Notes under the pieces: generated by a model
The model's database searches: none
What the model was told of the DNA's origin: nothing
What the model saw: only the letters and a program-made list of their open reading frames with translations
Shown: piece by piece, positions 10,201 through 18,573 of the stretch
Position numbering within the stretch: the first letter of the stretch is position 1
Layout of the letters: each line of letters starts with the position of its first letter
Position numbers and translations under genes: made by a program
NCBI GenBank assembly: GCA_038528965.1
Contig: JBCBEC010000019.1
Coordinates: 53,734 to 117,733, forward strand
Length of the DNA: 64,000 nt
From: Lewinella sp038528965
GTDB taxonomy: Bacteria > Bacteroidota > Bacteroidia > Chitinophagales > Saprospiraceae
Reading direction: 5' to 3'

Positions 10201-11503
10201 CGTTCGGAGTAGCCGCTCCGCTTAGTGCAGAAGCCCCCTCCTTTAGCCGGGGGTCCAGACCACCATCTGGCGAGCGGCTAATCCCTCGTATGCCAGTATC
10301 TTCTATAGTATTCCCCTGTTCCTGCATGGTATCGATGACGGCCGTTAGATTGCCACTGTTAGCGGCGCTGATAATATCTCCAAATGCAGGGCCATCGCCG
10401 AAGGAAAACCAAATATTGTTTACCAATTCAAAGCCGGTAAAAATATACCGTAACGAAGAAATAGAATCGAATTCAATCCCGCCATTAGCAAAACCAGTAA
10501 AGATTGAATTATTGTAAGAGGTATAACTCGCATTACCAATACGCAGCGCTGTATTAGGCCTCTCAGGAGTACCCTCTGCTCCTACGCCAATAAAGGTAGC
10601 GTTGTAGATCTTCTGGATCTCGTTCGGCTCTTGGTCTACCAGACCATTATGATGGCCGCCATATACTCGATCATTGACAGAGATGGGTTCCCTTTGAATA
10701 CCAAACCAATACTGTCCATTCCCGAACCAGTCTTCATCGATTTTATACATATCACCACCGCAGAAGGAGACGGAAGCATGTCTGATATCCACTCCCCCAC
10801 CATCAATTTCAATCCCCCCAGCCCGTTGGGCAAATACTTCAATGAATTCGATCGTGGTGCTATCACCAACAGCACCAAGCGTTAGCCCATTTAATTCATT
10901 GCCGTCGGATAATGCGGCCCCGCCGTAGCGGATAGATACGTATCTTAGTGTTCCGGAGTTTTCTCTACTATTGGTACCACCGTAAATAGCACGTTCGTCC
11001 TCTCCAAATCCGGCAATATTAGGCGCATCCTCTGTACCGGTATATCCATTGCCTAGAATGACCAGTCCTCCCCAACTGCCACGGCGTTCAATGATATTGA
11101 ATGTACCGTCGTCACCCTCTGCCGTGAAGACAATAGGATTATCTGCCGTTCCTTCGGCAAATATTTTCGCTCCGCGCGTAATGATTAGGGCAGAAGTAAG
11201 CTCCTCTTCTTTTGTTGGAAAGATACGTGCTTCAATACGTGTACCTGGCTCAATTACCAGAACACCACCTGATTCAAGAAAAACGTAGCCGTCCAGGATG
11301 TAGGTATTACCCGCTTTCCAAACAACTGAGTCACTCCCGAGATCTATATCTGTGACGACAATGGTTTGGGAATCAGCCGACATGTCACCGCTTGCATCCT
11401 TGTTCTTTTCATTTAATGGCTCATCCGTATGGGGAAGTGGACTTAGAATGGATATTGAACTAACCAGCAGCAAAGCAGGCAGGGCAAATAATACGTGTTT
11501 CAT
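7235..11503 (-). CDS. giant secreted S8 (subtilisin-like) protease with T9SS sorting domain
   Basis: 1422 residues with a signal peptide (MKHVLFALPALLLVSSISIL). Residues about 50-460 and 480-890 are two homologous beta-helix-like modules (each begins VVTDIDLGS / VITDADLTN and contains VFLESGGVLVIEPGT / VFLEGGTLKIEAGT and WGGLVILGN / WGGLAILGN). The protease domain follows: Asp1032 in ALLDTGMD, His1086 in DHGTPLAS, the oxyanion Asn in VISAGNEGEN, and Ser1259 in AGTSMTAAF. The last 90 residues (TPNPFFREVHF ... LPDGLYLYDLRVND) are a T9SS CTD of the gliding-motility type. It would be exported and attached to the surface. Divergent from the CHAT gene at 11750 with a 246-base gap that may hold both promoters. 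The catalytic domain sits unusually far downstream of the repeats. Confidence 0.93.
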   Translation of the reverse strand: MKHVLFALPALLLVSSISILSPLPHTDEPLNEKNKDASGDMSADSQTIVVTDIDLGSDSVVWKAGNTYILDGYVFLESGGVLVIEPGTRIEARIFPTKEEELTSALIITRGAKIFAEGTADNPIVFTAEGDDGTFNIIERRGSWGGLVILGNGYTGTEDAPNIAGFGEDERAIYGGTNSRENSGTLRYVSIRYGGAALSDGNELNGLTLGAVGDSTTIEFIEVFAQRAGGIEIDGGGVDIRHASVSFCGGDMYKIDEDWFGNGQYWFGIQREPISVNDRVYGGHHNGLVDQEPNEIQKIYNATFIGVGAEGTPERPNTALRIGNASYTSYNNSIFTGFANGGIEFDSISSLRYIFTGFELVNNIWFSFGDGPAFGDIISAANSGNLTAVIDTMQEQGNTIEDTGIRGISRSPDGGLDPRLKEGASALSGAATPNGDRFDATTYRGAFNDTDLWLWGWTALDELGYLPEQPEEAEPECIVITDADLTNGNYLWTADNCYLLDGVVFLEGGTLKIEAGTVVRAKAAPTSPADTTSMLVIASGATINAEGTAAAPIIFTAEQDSVGATPNVPADSGALWGGLAILGNAPLEEGVARSTLPGFTSVSKAEYGGSDTLGTSGVLKFVRVQHAGLNRSSLFLGGLGRGTTVDFVEVFASGSTTDAAFRLAGGTVNPRYLSVHRATNGDLVSLTNNWQGVGQFWFLLAADTEDTALARGIAIRGAQNNEAYYNSAAIRPQLYNLTIVGPENGGNFRAFDFGDRNATQGGIRLQNSVFYDFTTAINADLLPPVSYDLKLDGNFFWKSDAPPTLGEVIASADADTDETLRYRFASDENQLVDPGLVQPRRSAGPLDLRPTESGAASTITWNYPDDDLITKTNFSGAFCWVNMWADFWTSLAEHGLVDSEVAGGKLTPFACQLPTEDVVLVPGRDVVVDFTNLPREKADDLVQRLEDGGATLKDFCACVDNYPLLRYYGLPDADTIILDGPRGSSGSSGIDTVNVELVFESLLPTDGNFIQCDLPVVFQPGEKNTVYIALLDTGMDLPNTRGKGLIYNNDELPGNGIDENRDCVVDNNEGTNHIERDSLAQDDLDHGTPLASIMTRMLPDNVQPIIMNEKVYNVNRGNAFELTCGLHEAVAKGAQVVNMSLGFWDENVPIPLYNALKFAEEKGVLVVISAGNEGENLLAPRTEKWQGSYRWPGAFRIIDQIDKELKPFANLVVVGALGVEGDTLAYYSNYHPEIVNVVTQGAFRTIGLDNKVVDLAGTSMTAAFVSRIAALALAYNPQLTPEEIIDSLTAPGNLQRHASLDTVVSTGGRIKLENVHKSLGIEFYEPDLDVEPPQEVYVTPNPFFREVHFRLGDGFTAYSDLELRVYDACGELVYEEFCNGAGLMEWSGKTTEGLELPDGLYLYDLRVNDKPFRGKVLKFWRN

Positions 11504-11749
11504 AAGTAGGTTTTGGCAAATTTGAACTTAGCGCCTATCTGGGTTATAAATTTTGGCCGGCCATTGCCAAAACGAAACCCCAATAAACCCTCAAAGTCCT
11601 CCGGTAATCATTCTTTCTCGTATAGGTATGACCATTTGAATCAAACTGTTAACAGCCTGATTCACTTTTTAAGAAAACTAAATTCAATAAGGGGGAAGGG
11701 GTCGGAAAATTTCCCTAAATTAAAAAATCCTTAGCGAAAATCGCACTTA

Positions 11750-14527
11750 ATGAAACACCAGCCTTTAACCCACCTGGCCAAATTCTGGCTAAGTCTTGCC
11801 TTTCTAGTAGCCTCCTATGCAGCCTCAGCCTGCCAGTACGATTATGTATTTAAGCGTGCGTACAGCCTACACGAAGCTGATAGTTTCGCCCTCGCCATAC
11901 CCTATTATGAGGTAACTATCATTGAAATCAACAACTGCTTCAATCCCACCGAATATACTAGCAATGACCAGGGTGTGGCCAGTAACCTGATCCAGGCCAT
12001 GACCAACCTGGCCATCTGTCAAATTAAACTTGGACAGTACGAATTGGCTGAGCCGCAGCTGCGCGCTACTTTGGATGTATTTTCAATCTTGAAAGAAAGA
12101 AACTTTATCAATTATAAAAGAGAGGCCCGGGCTCATTACAGGCTCGGTGAAGTGCTGGAGCAAAAGAATGACTTTGTCAACGCCCAAGTGGAGTACGAAA
12201 TAGCGATTAAGGCGGCAAAGAACATGTTCACCAAGTCTGATTTGTACACCGATGACCTGCCAGACATCTATACGGACCTTAGTGGAATGATGCTTTATTT
12301 CCAACAACCAAAAGACGTGATTCGGATTGGAGAGGAAGCAATGAGGGATAGTTTTATGTTTAACTACCCAGAAGAGATCGCCATGGTATATCACAACCTT
12401 GGTGGAGCATATTTGCTAGAAGAGAATTATGAGCTGGCAGATACCTTTTATCGTAACGCAGATACGCTTTTCCGGACGGATCCGGAGCTCTACGAAAAAG
12501 AAGATCTACTGAAGAATCATCTCTTTTTACTAACGGACTTCGGTTTGCTGTACGGACACATGGGAAAATACCAACAGGCGCTGGATTCCTTGTCGGTAGC
12601 GGAAGATTTGGCTATCCGTAGGAGTTCCATATTGAGAACTCAACTCAACGACATACTCGCAGCCATCAAATCGGCACAGGGCTTAATCTACCTGCTCAAG
12701 GAAGATTTCCCACTAGCGATCACCTATTATCAACAAGCGATTACTAGAAACCTGAAGCAAAAATCTTTTACGGAAGGCACCAAAAGTGAACTTGCCAAGC
12801 AAGGCGCCGCCAACTCCATCCTCCTCCTCTCTGAAAACGTACCGGAGTTAGTAGAGGCCTTACTGGGTATCGCTCAATGCCATCACGCTACCAAGAGAGC
12901 TGATAGTACCGACCTCTATCTAGACCTGGCCATTAATACCCTCAAAGAAGCTAATCGTGATTTCTTCGACGCCCAAACCCGCCTTAGGATGGCCACGATC
13001 AGCAAGGAGGTACACGAAGCCGCCATTCAATTTTATGAAGATTCCGATCCCGTTCGAGCTTACGAATACGGCAGCAGTGGAAAATACCAGGTCCTTTATG
13101 ACGATCTCATTCGGCGCCGAATCTTGAAAGAAGAACTTCAGCCGGAAGCATTTGAGGAATGGTTAAACAAGCAAGAAGAATACCGGCAATTGCGTAATTC
13201 CTACCTGCAAGATCCTAGCCCTAGCAACTTGAACAATATCCAGCAAATAAGGCGCGAACTGATGAAACTCACGGCACAAGCGGATGCCTCCAAACTAAGT
13301 ACGGATCGCAACTCGAGAGTACAATTTCGCGAACTGGAATCCGAGTTATTAGAGCAGGATCAGCATCTTTTAGAATACTTCATGGGACAAGATCGTCTGT
13401 ATATTTTTCACGCCGAAAAAGGTGATGACGCGCCGGAGTTGAACACTGTCATTATCAATCGCTTTGAGTTGGAAGACCTGATCCAACAATGGCGTGAAGC
13501 TTTAATGGATGACAAAGCACTGAGAGAGTTGGACCAATTAAGCATGGAACTCTATCGCATCCTGATCGAACCAGTAGCTGCAAAGTTGAAGGGTGAAAAA
13601 ATACTGGTCATCCCCGATGGTAAACTAGCCCTTTTGCCTTTCGGGGCCTTATTTAAGGAACTTCCGGTTGGGCTTAGCATTCCCTATAACGGGCCGCGCG
13701 ATAACCCTTACGACAAATATGACTATCTGGCTCGTTCCTTCCAGATCAGCTACTCCTATTCCCTGGCAATGTTGGAGCAGGCAAAAACTTCACTGGCTCA
13801 GTCGGCAAAAAAACCGCGTAAAATGCTAGCTATTCTTGTAGAGGATCGTTACCGACAGCAGGTGGACGAGTTACCCGAAAAAGCGCGCCGTTACGTACGA
13901 CATTTTCCGATGACCGTAGCCGAAAGAAAGGAAGGGGTAAACCTTTTGGATACGCTCCGAAACGCCAGCGACTTGTACCGTCATTTACTTCTGGTTACCC
14001 ACGGAAGTGCGGAGTCTCATAACCCCGAGTTGGCCACAATTCTCCTGACAAATGGGCAAGACACCTTGCATCTCACGCTAGCGGAACTGTACGCACTGAA
14101 TCTAGATTTTGAAATGATCGTCACCAGTGCCTGTCAAATTGGATACGGAGCCCTTAATCAGGGCGAGGGTATTATCAGTTTGGCCAGGGGATTAACGCAA
14201 GCAGGAGCGCAATCGCTTATCACGTCACTTTGGGAGATTAAGGGTGATATTAATGGCGATCTCATCCCCCTCTATTATCAAGGGCTATCTAAAGGGTTAA
14301 GCAAAGACAAGGCTTTACAATACGCTATGGATGGGTTATTCAGCAGTAGACCCAATTGGACACACCCACGATTCTGGGCGGGGATGATCCCAATTGGAAA
14401 TATGGATCCGATCATCAGTCCCTATGGCCCCATTCTTAGTGGCCTCCTATGGTTGTTACTTATTCTGGGCGTAGGTTATGGTAGCTATCATTGGTGGAAA
14501 AGAAAACAAAGCGCCACGCTAGCTTGA
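11750..14527 (+). CDS. TPR-CHAT caspase-like protein with C-terminal membrane anchor
   Basis: 925 residues. Signal-like N-terminus (FWLSLAFLVASYAASACQYD), then about ten TPR-type helical pairs to residue 430, a coiled linker, and a CHAT peptidase domain from about 545 to 880. The catalytic pair is visible: His751 in LLVTHGSAESH and Cys795 in IVTSACQIGYG, followed by EGIISLARGLTQAGAQSLI and SLWEIKGD, all standard CHAT blocks. A single membrane helix (LLWLLLILGVGYGSYHWW, about 897-914) and a basic tail end the protein, so TPR and CHAT parts face the periplasm if the N-terminal signal is cleaved. CHAT enzymes are caspase-like cysteine proteases. Divergent from the S8 protease; 4 kb from an ECF sigma/anti-sigma pair on the opposite strand. 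Confidence 0.9.
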   Translation: MKHQPLTHLAKFWLSLAFLVASYAASACQYDYVFKRAYSLHEADSFALAIPYYEVTIIEINNCFNPTEYTSNDQGVASNLIQAMTNLAICQIKLGQYELAEPQLRATLDVFSILKERNFINYKREARAHYRLGEVLEQKNDFVNAQVEYEIAIKAAKNMFTKSDLYTDDLPDIYTDLSGMMLYFQQPKDVIRIGEEAMRDSFMFNYPEEIAMVYHNLGGAYLLEENYELADTFYRNADTLFRTDPELYEKEDLLKNHLFLLTDFGLLYGHMGKYQQALDSLSVAEDLAIRRSSILRTQLNDILAAIKSAQGLIYLLKEDFPLAITYYQQAITRNLKQKSFTEGTKSELAKQGAANSILLLSENVPELVEALLGIAQCHHATKRADSTDLYLDLAINTLKEANRDFFDAQTRLRMATISKEVHEAAIQFYEDSDPVRAYEYGSSGKYQVLYDDLIRRRILKEELQPEAFEEWLNKQEEYRQLRNSYLQDPSPSNLNNIQQIRRELMKLTAQADASKLSTDRNSRVQFRELESELLEQDQHLLEYFMGQDRLYIFHAEKGDDAPELNTVIINRFELEDLIQQWREALMDDKALRELDQLSMELYRILIEPVAAKLKGEKILVIPDGKLALLPFGALFKELPVGLSIPYNGPRDNPYDKYDYLARSFQISYSYSLAMLEQAKTSLAQSAKKPRKMLAILVEDRYRQQVDELPEKARRYVRHFPMTVAERKEGVNLLDTLRNASDLYRHLLLVTHGSAESHNPELATILLTNGQDTLHLTLAELYALNLDFEMIVTSACQIGYGALNQGEGIISLARGLTQAGAQSLITSLWEIKGDINGDLIPLYYQGLSKGLSKDKALQYAMDGLFSSRPNWTHPRFWAGMIPIGNMDPIISPYGPILSGLLWLLLILGVGYGSYHWWKRKQSATLA

Positions 14528-14572
14528 GCTTGTTCAAAACACTAAGTTGCTATCGCAATGAAAAAATAGCAC

Positions 14573-15223
14573 ATGAAAATTCAAGGTAATTCCTTGATAG
14601 GTGTAAGGCATATCTTTGACAAATCAACCGAAATTAAGGTACTGAGAGAACCGTGGCTTAAAGAAAATAAGGATATGTTTTTCATTGGCTCTTTCATCAT
14701 ATTGTTTCTATTCATCGTGATATCATCTTTCGTTGGTGTCATACTTATGAATATATCCTCTTTAGAGAATAACCTCAGTAATTTTATGGGTTATACAGCT
14801 TTGAGTGGATTCATGCTCATAGGAGTACTTCAGTTGTACAATTTTGCTACTTCTAAGATGTCCGTTGATAAAAGAGATTATTATGGACACTATAGAATTG
14901 ATCGTGATATGTTTCCAGGAAAAAATGCTGAATGGCAGTATGAGAAGTACAGATTTAGAGTGGATAAAAGTGGATCAATAATATTTGATGAGAAAGGCGG
15001 AGACAGCTCAATAGAGAGTTGTAAGGTTAAGTTCGAAGTGTTAGAATATTTTGATAATGCTAGGATCAAGCTATTTAATGGAAGAACTTGCCATCATATC
15101 TTTACTTCCTCACCTCTTTTGGTTAGAGATAGCTGGTCATTTCAATTAGTGTTTAGGTCCCCTCACTATGGGAACATGTATTTCAAGAAGGTTCCTAAAA
15201 GAAAGTACGATTTTGATTATTAG
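14573..15223 (+). CDS. two-helix membrane protein, unknown
   Basis: 216 residues. Two membrane helices are visible (about 34-62, FIGSFIILFLFIVISSFVGV; about 75-92, ALSGFMLIGVLQLYNF), followed by a hydrophilic C-terminal domain of about 110 residues rich in aromatic and basic residues. The gene begins 45 bases after the CHAT stop on the same strand, so it is probably co-transcribed. Its codons are visibly more A+T-rich than those of its neighbours, which suggests a different history. I do not recognise a family. With the helices near the N-terminus it could be a membrane partner or a target of the CHAT protein. Confidence 0.7.
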   Translation: MKIQGNSLIGVRHIFDKSTEIKVLREPWLKENKDMFFIGSFIILFLFIVISSFVGVILMNISSLENNLSNFMGYTALSGFMLIGVLQLYNFATSKMSVDKRDYYGHYRIDRDMFPGKNAEWQYEKYRFRVDKSGSIIFDEKGGDSSIESCKVKFEVLEYFDNARIKLFNGRTCHHIFTSSPLLVRDSWSFQLVFRSPHYGNMYFKKVPKRKYDFDY

Positions 15224-15247
15224 ACATTAATGAGTTCGACCAAATTA

Positions 15248-15290
15248 GCCTACCGCGACCGTGCCTCCTGCGTCGGCACTTCGGGTAGGC
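15248..15290. repeat. nested palindrome in an intergenic gap
   Basis: Outer arms GCCTACC (15248-15254) and GGTAGGC (15284-15290) enclose inner arms GTGCC (15261-15265) and GGCAC (15275-15279). It is GC-rich within an otherwise AT-rich gap between convergent genes and has no T-run on either side, so it looks more like a REP-type palindrome than an intrinsic terminator. Confidence 0.5.
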
Positions 15291-15414
15291 CAGAGAAAGC
15301 AGTACGCTACTAGCAGTAATTAAATTGACGATTAGAAACGTGCTTGCCTCCCTATTTCTTTTGGCTTTAAAGCAAGGGCTTTAAGTTTTTCGTTGAAAAA
15401 AACAGGCAAGCTGA

Positions 15415-16332
15415 TCACAGGAAAACGAAATGGCGCCACCATAGCTTCCTTTCCAGCGCTTTAATTTTTTCTTCGTAAGACGATGAGCGCAAATAATTGC
15501 GGTCTTCAATAACCTCATCAAATTGACCAATTGCACTGGCGGCGAGGACTTTGTTCCACCTCAATTCGAGTAAATCAATTAAATCAAAGTCATCGGGTAG
15601 GCTCTCGTAGAGGGAATCAACAGTTTCAAACTTGGCGTAGGCTTGCTCAAACTTATTCAGATAAAAGTAGGCATGCCCCTGGTACAGTTGTGCCAAAGCA
15701 TAGTTTTGGATGTTCTTGTCGGAAATATCCTGCAACTCTCTTAATACATCCGGTGCGATGGCTTCTTTATCTGGTGCTTTATGCAACAAGCTTACAGCCC
15801 GTTGAACCTTGGTGGAATCGTCAACGACTTCGTTCAGAAATCCAGCTCCAACCGGAAGCAGATGCTCCACCTGGGCAATATCCGCCGGATTCCTCGTCAA
15901 ATTCGCCCAGGTCAATACACTGGCCGTAATAAAAAACAGAAGACTTACCGCAACAGAAAGCCTTCTTCGATACCAGGGATTTAAAGGGACAACATGGCCT
16001 TCGGAGGCCGCTAGCGCAGGCTCCAGTTCTGGCTCTAATGCGCCGTTCGTGGCTGGTTCTGGCGCTTTTTCCTCTTCCATTGTTGCTGTAGCATCCCATG
16101 GCAGTGAACCTTCGGTCAAGCTCATATCAAAGCCGGTCTCGGCCACGCGCTTGTCAAATTCTTCGTCGGCCACTTCCATTGCCGCTACAATTGAAGCTCT
16201 CTCTACTTGATACAACTCCCTAAACAAGGGGTCTTCCCAGTAGCGCTCAAATTCAGCTTCCTCCTCCGGACTGAGTCCACCTTGCAGGTAGTTTTGGATG
16301 TATGTTAAGTAGCTATTTTCCTTGGAGTTCAT
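15415..16332 (-). CDS. membrane-spanning TPR protein, probable anti-sigma factor
   Basis: 305 residues from the ATG at 16332 (MNSKENSYLTYIQNYLQGG), preferred over 16386 because the longer form adds 18 unconserved residues. Residues 1-70 look like an anti-sigma N-terminal helix bundle (LSPEEEAEFERYW). A single membrane helix follows near residues 122-143 (LSVAVSLLFFITASVLTWAN), and the periplasmic part has TPR-like helical repeats (NYALAQLYQGHAYFYLNKFEQAY). It starts 62 bases after the end of the sigma-factor gene on the same strand, the usual arrangement of a sigma factor with its regulator. No zinc-binding anti-sigma motif is present. The role is inferred from context and topology. Confidence 0.7.
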   Translation of the reverse strand: MNSKENSYLTYIQNYLQGGLSPEEEAEFERYWEDPLFRELYQVERASIVAAMEVADEEFDKRVAETGFDMSLTEGSLPWDATATMEEEKAPEPATNGALEPELEPALAASEGHVVPLNPWYRRRLSVAVSLLFFITASVLTWANLTRNPADIAQVEHLLPVGAGFLNEVVDDSTKVQRAVSLLHKAPDKEAIAPDVLRELQDISDKNIQNYALAQLYQGHAYFYLNKFEQAYAKFETVDSLYESLPDDFDLIDLLELRWNKVLAASAIGQFDEVIEDRNYLRSSSYEEKIKALERKLWWRHFVFL

Positions 16333-16394
16333 TACGGTTGATTTAATCTGTAGTTCAAAAAAGTTCAGGTGCTTTGATCCACCCAAACCTGATG

Positions 16395-16925
16395 TTAGGC
16401 AATTCTGCTACCTCCTAATTCCTTGCGTAATTTGTTATTAATGCGGTTGACCAGAACACGGAGTCCATCTGCACTTCGATCGTATTCTTTAGCCAATTCC
16501 TTGTAGGATATTTTGTGCGCTTTTACCGCCACATAAATATCCCGATCCACAGGCGGCAGTGCCCTTAGCAGTTTGAGCAGTTTTTTGATGATTTGCTCAT
16601 CCTCACTGTCAAAAGGATTGAAAGGAGCTACCTCACCATTATTCAAACTATTATCCAGCGGTTTAGCGCGATCCTTGGGTTTTAGACCTCTCCACTTTTT
16701 TTTAAGCAGATTACGCCCTATACCAAAGATCCATTTCTTTTCATCTATCCCACGGTACAATCGCTTGCCCGCCTTGCGACAGTTGTTATAGTAAATGATT
16801 ACCGCCTCCTGAAAGACATCTTCAAGGTCTTCCACGGAAAAAACGAGAGGCCATATCCGTTTCATGTGACGAACAAATTCGTCCCTCAATCTGCGGAATT
16901 CCTCCTGTGTCAGAAAATCGTCCAT
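16395..16925 (-). CDS. ECF-type sigma-70 factor
   Basis: 176 residues from the ATG at 16925 (MDDFLTQEEFRRLR). The longer ATG at 16976 adds residues unlike the family. Region 2 is seen as FSVEDLEDVFQEAVIIYYNN with the usual Asp-Val-x-Gln core, followed by KKWIFGIGRNLLKKKWR. Region 4 is LPPVDRDIYVAVKAHKISYK ... ELAKEYDRSADGLRVLVNRI, a helix-turn-helix that should read the -35 element. Length is normal for an ECF factor. The downstream gene on the same strand is a membrane TPR protein and is probably its antagonist. Regulon unknown; the nearby protease genes are obvious candidates. The 600 bases upstream hold a hairpin at 17302-17365. Confidence 0.88.
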   Translation of the reverse strand: MDDFLTQEEFRRLRDEFVRHMKRIWPLVFSVEDLEDVFQEAVIIYYNNCRKAGKRLYRGIDEKKWIFGIGRNLLKKKWRGLKPKDRAKPLDNSLNNGEVAPFNPFDSEDEQIIKKLLKLLRALPPVDRDIYVAVKAHKISYKELAKEYDRSADGLRVLVNRINNKLRKELGGSRIA

Positions 16926-17650
16926 AATTCTTGAATCGGTATTTAAAAAACCCTGTCCACTCGGGGTGCTTGTCACCCATAGATGGTAGAATCATGCTCG
17001 TTGTTAACAAGGATCATAAAATTTTTTTTCGTAGCCGGGCTTTTTATACCTCTACTTTATATTTCTGCAGGGCATTTACAACGCTTGCCAGCCCCTTATC
17101 CTTTCGTGAATATTCTTGATTTTTTTCACATCCACCTATTTATTAGAGAGATATCGGTTAACAAAAATCGCCAATGTGTTATCTCCTAGTGAAAACCTTA
17201 TGAAACACTAGATCACATAGCAGCAATGCTAAGAGCAAAGAGAAATTACAACTTTTACGTCCATCTTTAAAATCTCCTAAAACCTTACTTGAATTTGGTA
17301 TGCTACTATGGGTATAGTCCAGCGTGTCAGCAATGTTAAACTGGATGACTCATAGTAGCTTTTTTATCCCTTTCAGTACAACTCTCTTTCCGTAAAAATA
17401 CAGCTCGTCACTTCCCATTTCAGGTTCTACCATCGTAATCTAAGAGCATATTTGGGAATTTAATTTGGGAAAGAAATGCGTGCTTCCTGATTATCAAGGA
17501 TTTGCAAACCTGGCGTCAGGCTAAAAACTTCATTTGGCCCGCCAAACTCAGTTTTAACCCTTTAGACAGAACTACAAATCGTTGATAATCAGTTCGCAAA
17601 ATCCCCAAACATGCTCTAAGAATCTGACGTTCCGGTACTATCTTCGCACT
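16926..17650. other. intergenic stretch between sigma-factor gene and ApbE
   Basis: About 650 bases with no gene I can support; AT-rich. It must contain the sigma-factor promoter on the minus strand. Apart from the long hairpin at 17302-17365 I see nothing recognisable. Confidence 0.5.
17302..17365 (+). terminator. hairpin followed by T-run, terminator or end of a small RNA
   Basis: Arms GCTACTATG (17302-17310) and CATAGTAGC (17351-17359) pair perfectly across a 40-base loop that contains a second partial pairing (AGTCCA with TGGA near 17343), and are followed directly by six T. No gene on the plus strand ends upstream within 2 kb, so it may end an unannotated short RNA. Confidence 0.45.
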
Positions 17651-18562
17651 GTGTACCACTTTGAGCATCAAGCTATGGCTACCCGTTTCCAGCTTAGCAT
17701 TGCTGGAGAATCGGCTGACTACGCCGCCGGAGCAGCGGATCGCTGCTTTGCGCGTCTGGATTATTTAGAAAACACATTGAGCCGTTTTATTCCCGATAGC
17801 GAAATCAGCAGGATTAACCGGCTCACCGCTGGTCAGGAGTTGATTCTAGAGCGCGAAACCTGGAATGTACTGCGCCAGGCCATCGAAGTGCAAATGTGGA
17901 CGGGCGGTACTTTTGATATTGGAGTAGCGGAGCACGTTGACATTTTTCGTGCTGGCAAACAAGGTATTCTCAATGCCTACGAAGTGGAACGTGCCCTGGA
18001 GCAAACGCAAGCCACTAAAGCCGCAGCCAGCTTGTACCTTGATCCCGAACAACCCCGCCTATACTGCGTACAAGCGGGTATGCGCTTTGACCTGGGTGGA
18101 ATTGGAAAAGGTTATGCCTTAGACCAACTGGGATTATTGCTAGCGGAAATGCAAATCGACAACTACACCATTAGCGCCGGAGATAGTACGCTACTCATAC
18201 GTGGAGCCCCGAATACAGACCGCAGCAACTGGCAGTTCGCCATTGCTAGTGCTCAAGACCGGCACTTACTCCAGCTTACCGACATAGCCGTTAGTGCATC
18301 AGGCACCTTTCACCAGGGGCACCATATCTTTGATCCACGTACCGGACGTAATTCAGGCGTAAGTCAGTATGAGCGGCTCTGGGTAGCCAGCCCTATTGCC
18401 GCCTATTCCGATGCGCTCTCCACTGGCTTATTCCTTTTGCAACCCTCCGAAATTGCCGAGTTAGTAGATCGCTTAGCAGAAATTAGTTGGGTAGCCTACA
18501 GTCTGGAGGGCAAACTTACTTTTGTAGGCCCCGAAAATGTACCTTTAGATCAGCAACCATAA
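17651..18562 (+). CDS. apbE: FAD:protein FMN transferase
   Basis: About 304 residues. ApbE attaches FMN covalently to Thr/Ser of exported flavoproteins such as NqrB/NqrC and RnfG. Family blocks are clear: FEHQAMATRFQLSI at the start, LENTLSRFIPDSEISRIN, GGTFDIGVAEH, the Gly-rich MRFDLGGIGKGYALDQLG, YTISAGDSTLLIRG, and ASGTFHQGHHIFDPRTG near the C-terminus (Mg/FAD site). The start is uncertain: no ATG precedes the conserved N-terminus, so I use GTG at 17651; TTG at 17582 is the alternative. No obvious lipoprotein signal, unlike many ApbE proteins. Eleven bases before the next gene, so probably co-transcribed. Confidence 0.87.
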   Translation: MYHFEHQAMATRFQLSIAGESADYAAGAADRCFARLDYLENTLSRFIPDSEISRINRLTAGQELILERETWNVLRQAIEVQMWTGGTFDIGVAEHVDIFRAGKQGILNAYEVERALEQTQATKAAASLYLDPEQPRLYCVQAGMRFDLGGIGKGYALDQLGLLLAEMQIDNYTISAGDSTLLIRGAPNTDRSNWQFAIASAQDRHLLQLTDIAVSASGTFHQGHHIFDPRTGRNSGVSQYERLWVASPIAAYSDALSTGLFLLQPSEIAELVDRLAEISWVAYSLEGKLTFVGPENVPLDQQP

Positions 18563-18573
18563 TCGAGTCCATA

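Noticed and set aside
9645..10517. Two plus-strand open frames inside the giant S8 gene
   Set aside because: They lie opposite Gly/Thr-rich repeats, which often leave antisense frames open. Composition is unlike other genes in the window.
11750..14527. Type III-E CRISPR TPR-CHAT (Csx29)
   Set aside because: No gRAMP effector or array nearby, and this protein has a signal-like N-terminus and a membrane anchor that Csx29 lacks.
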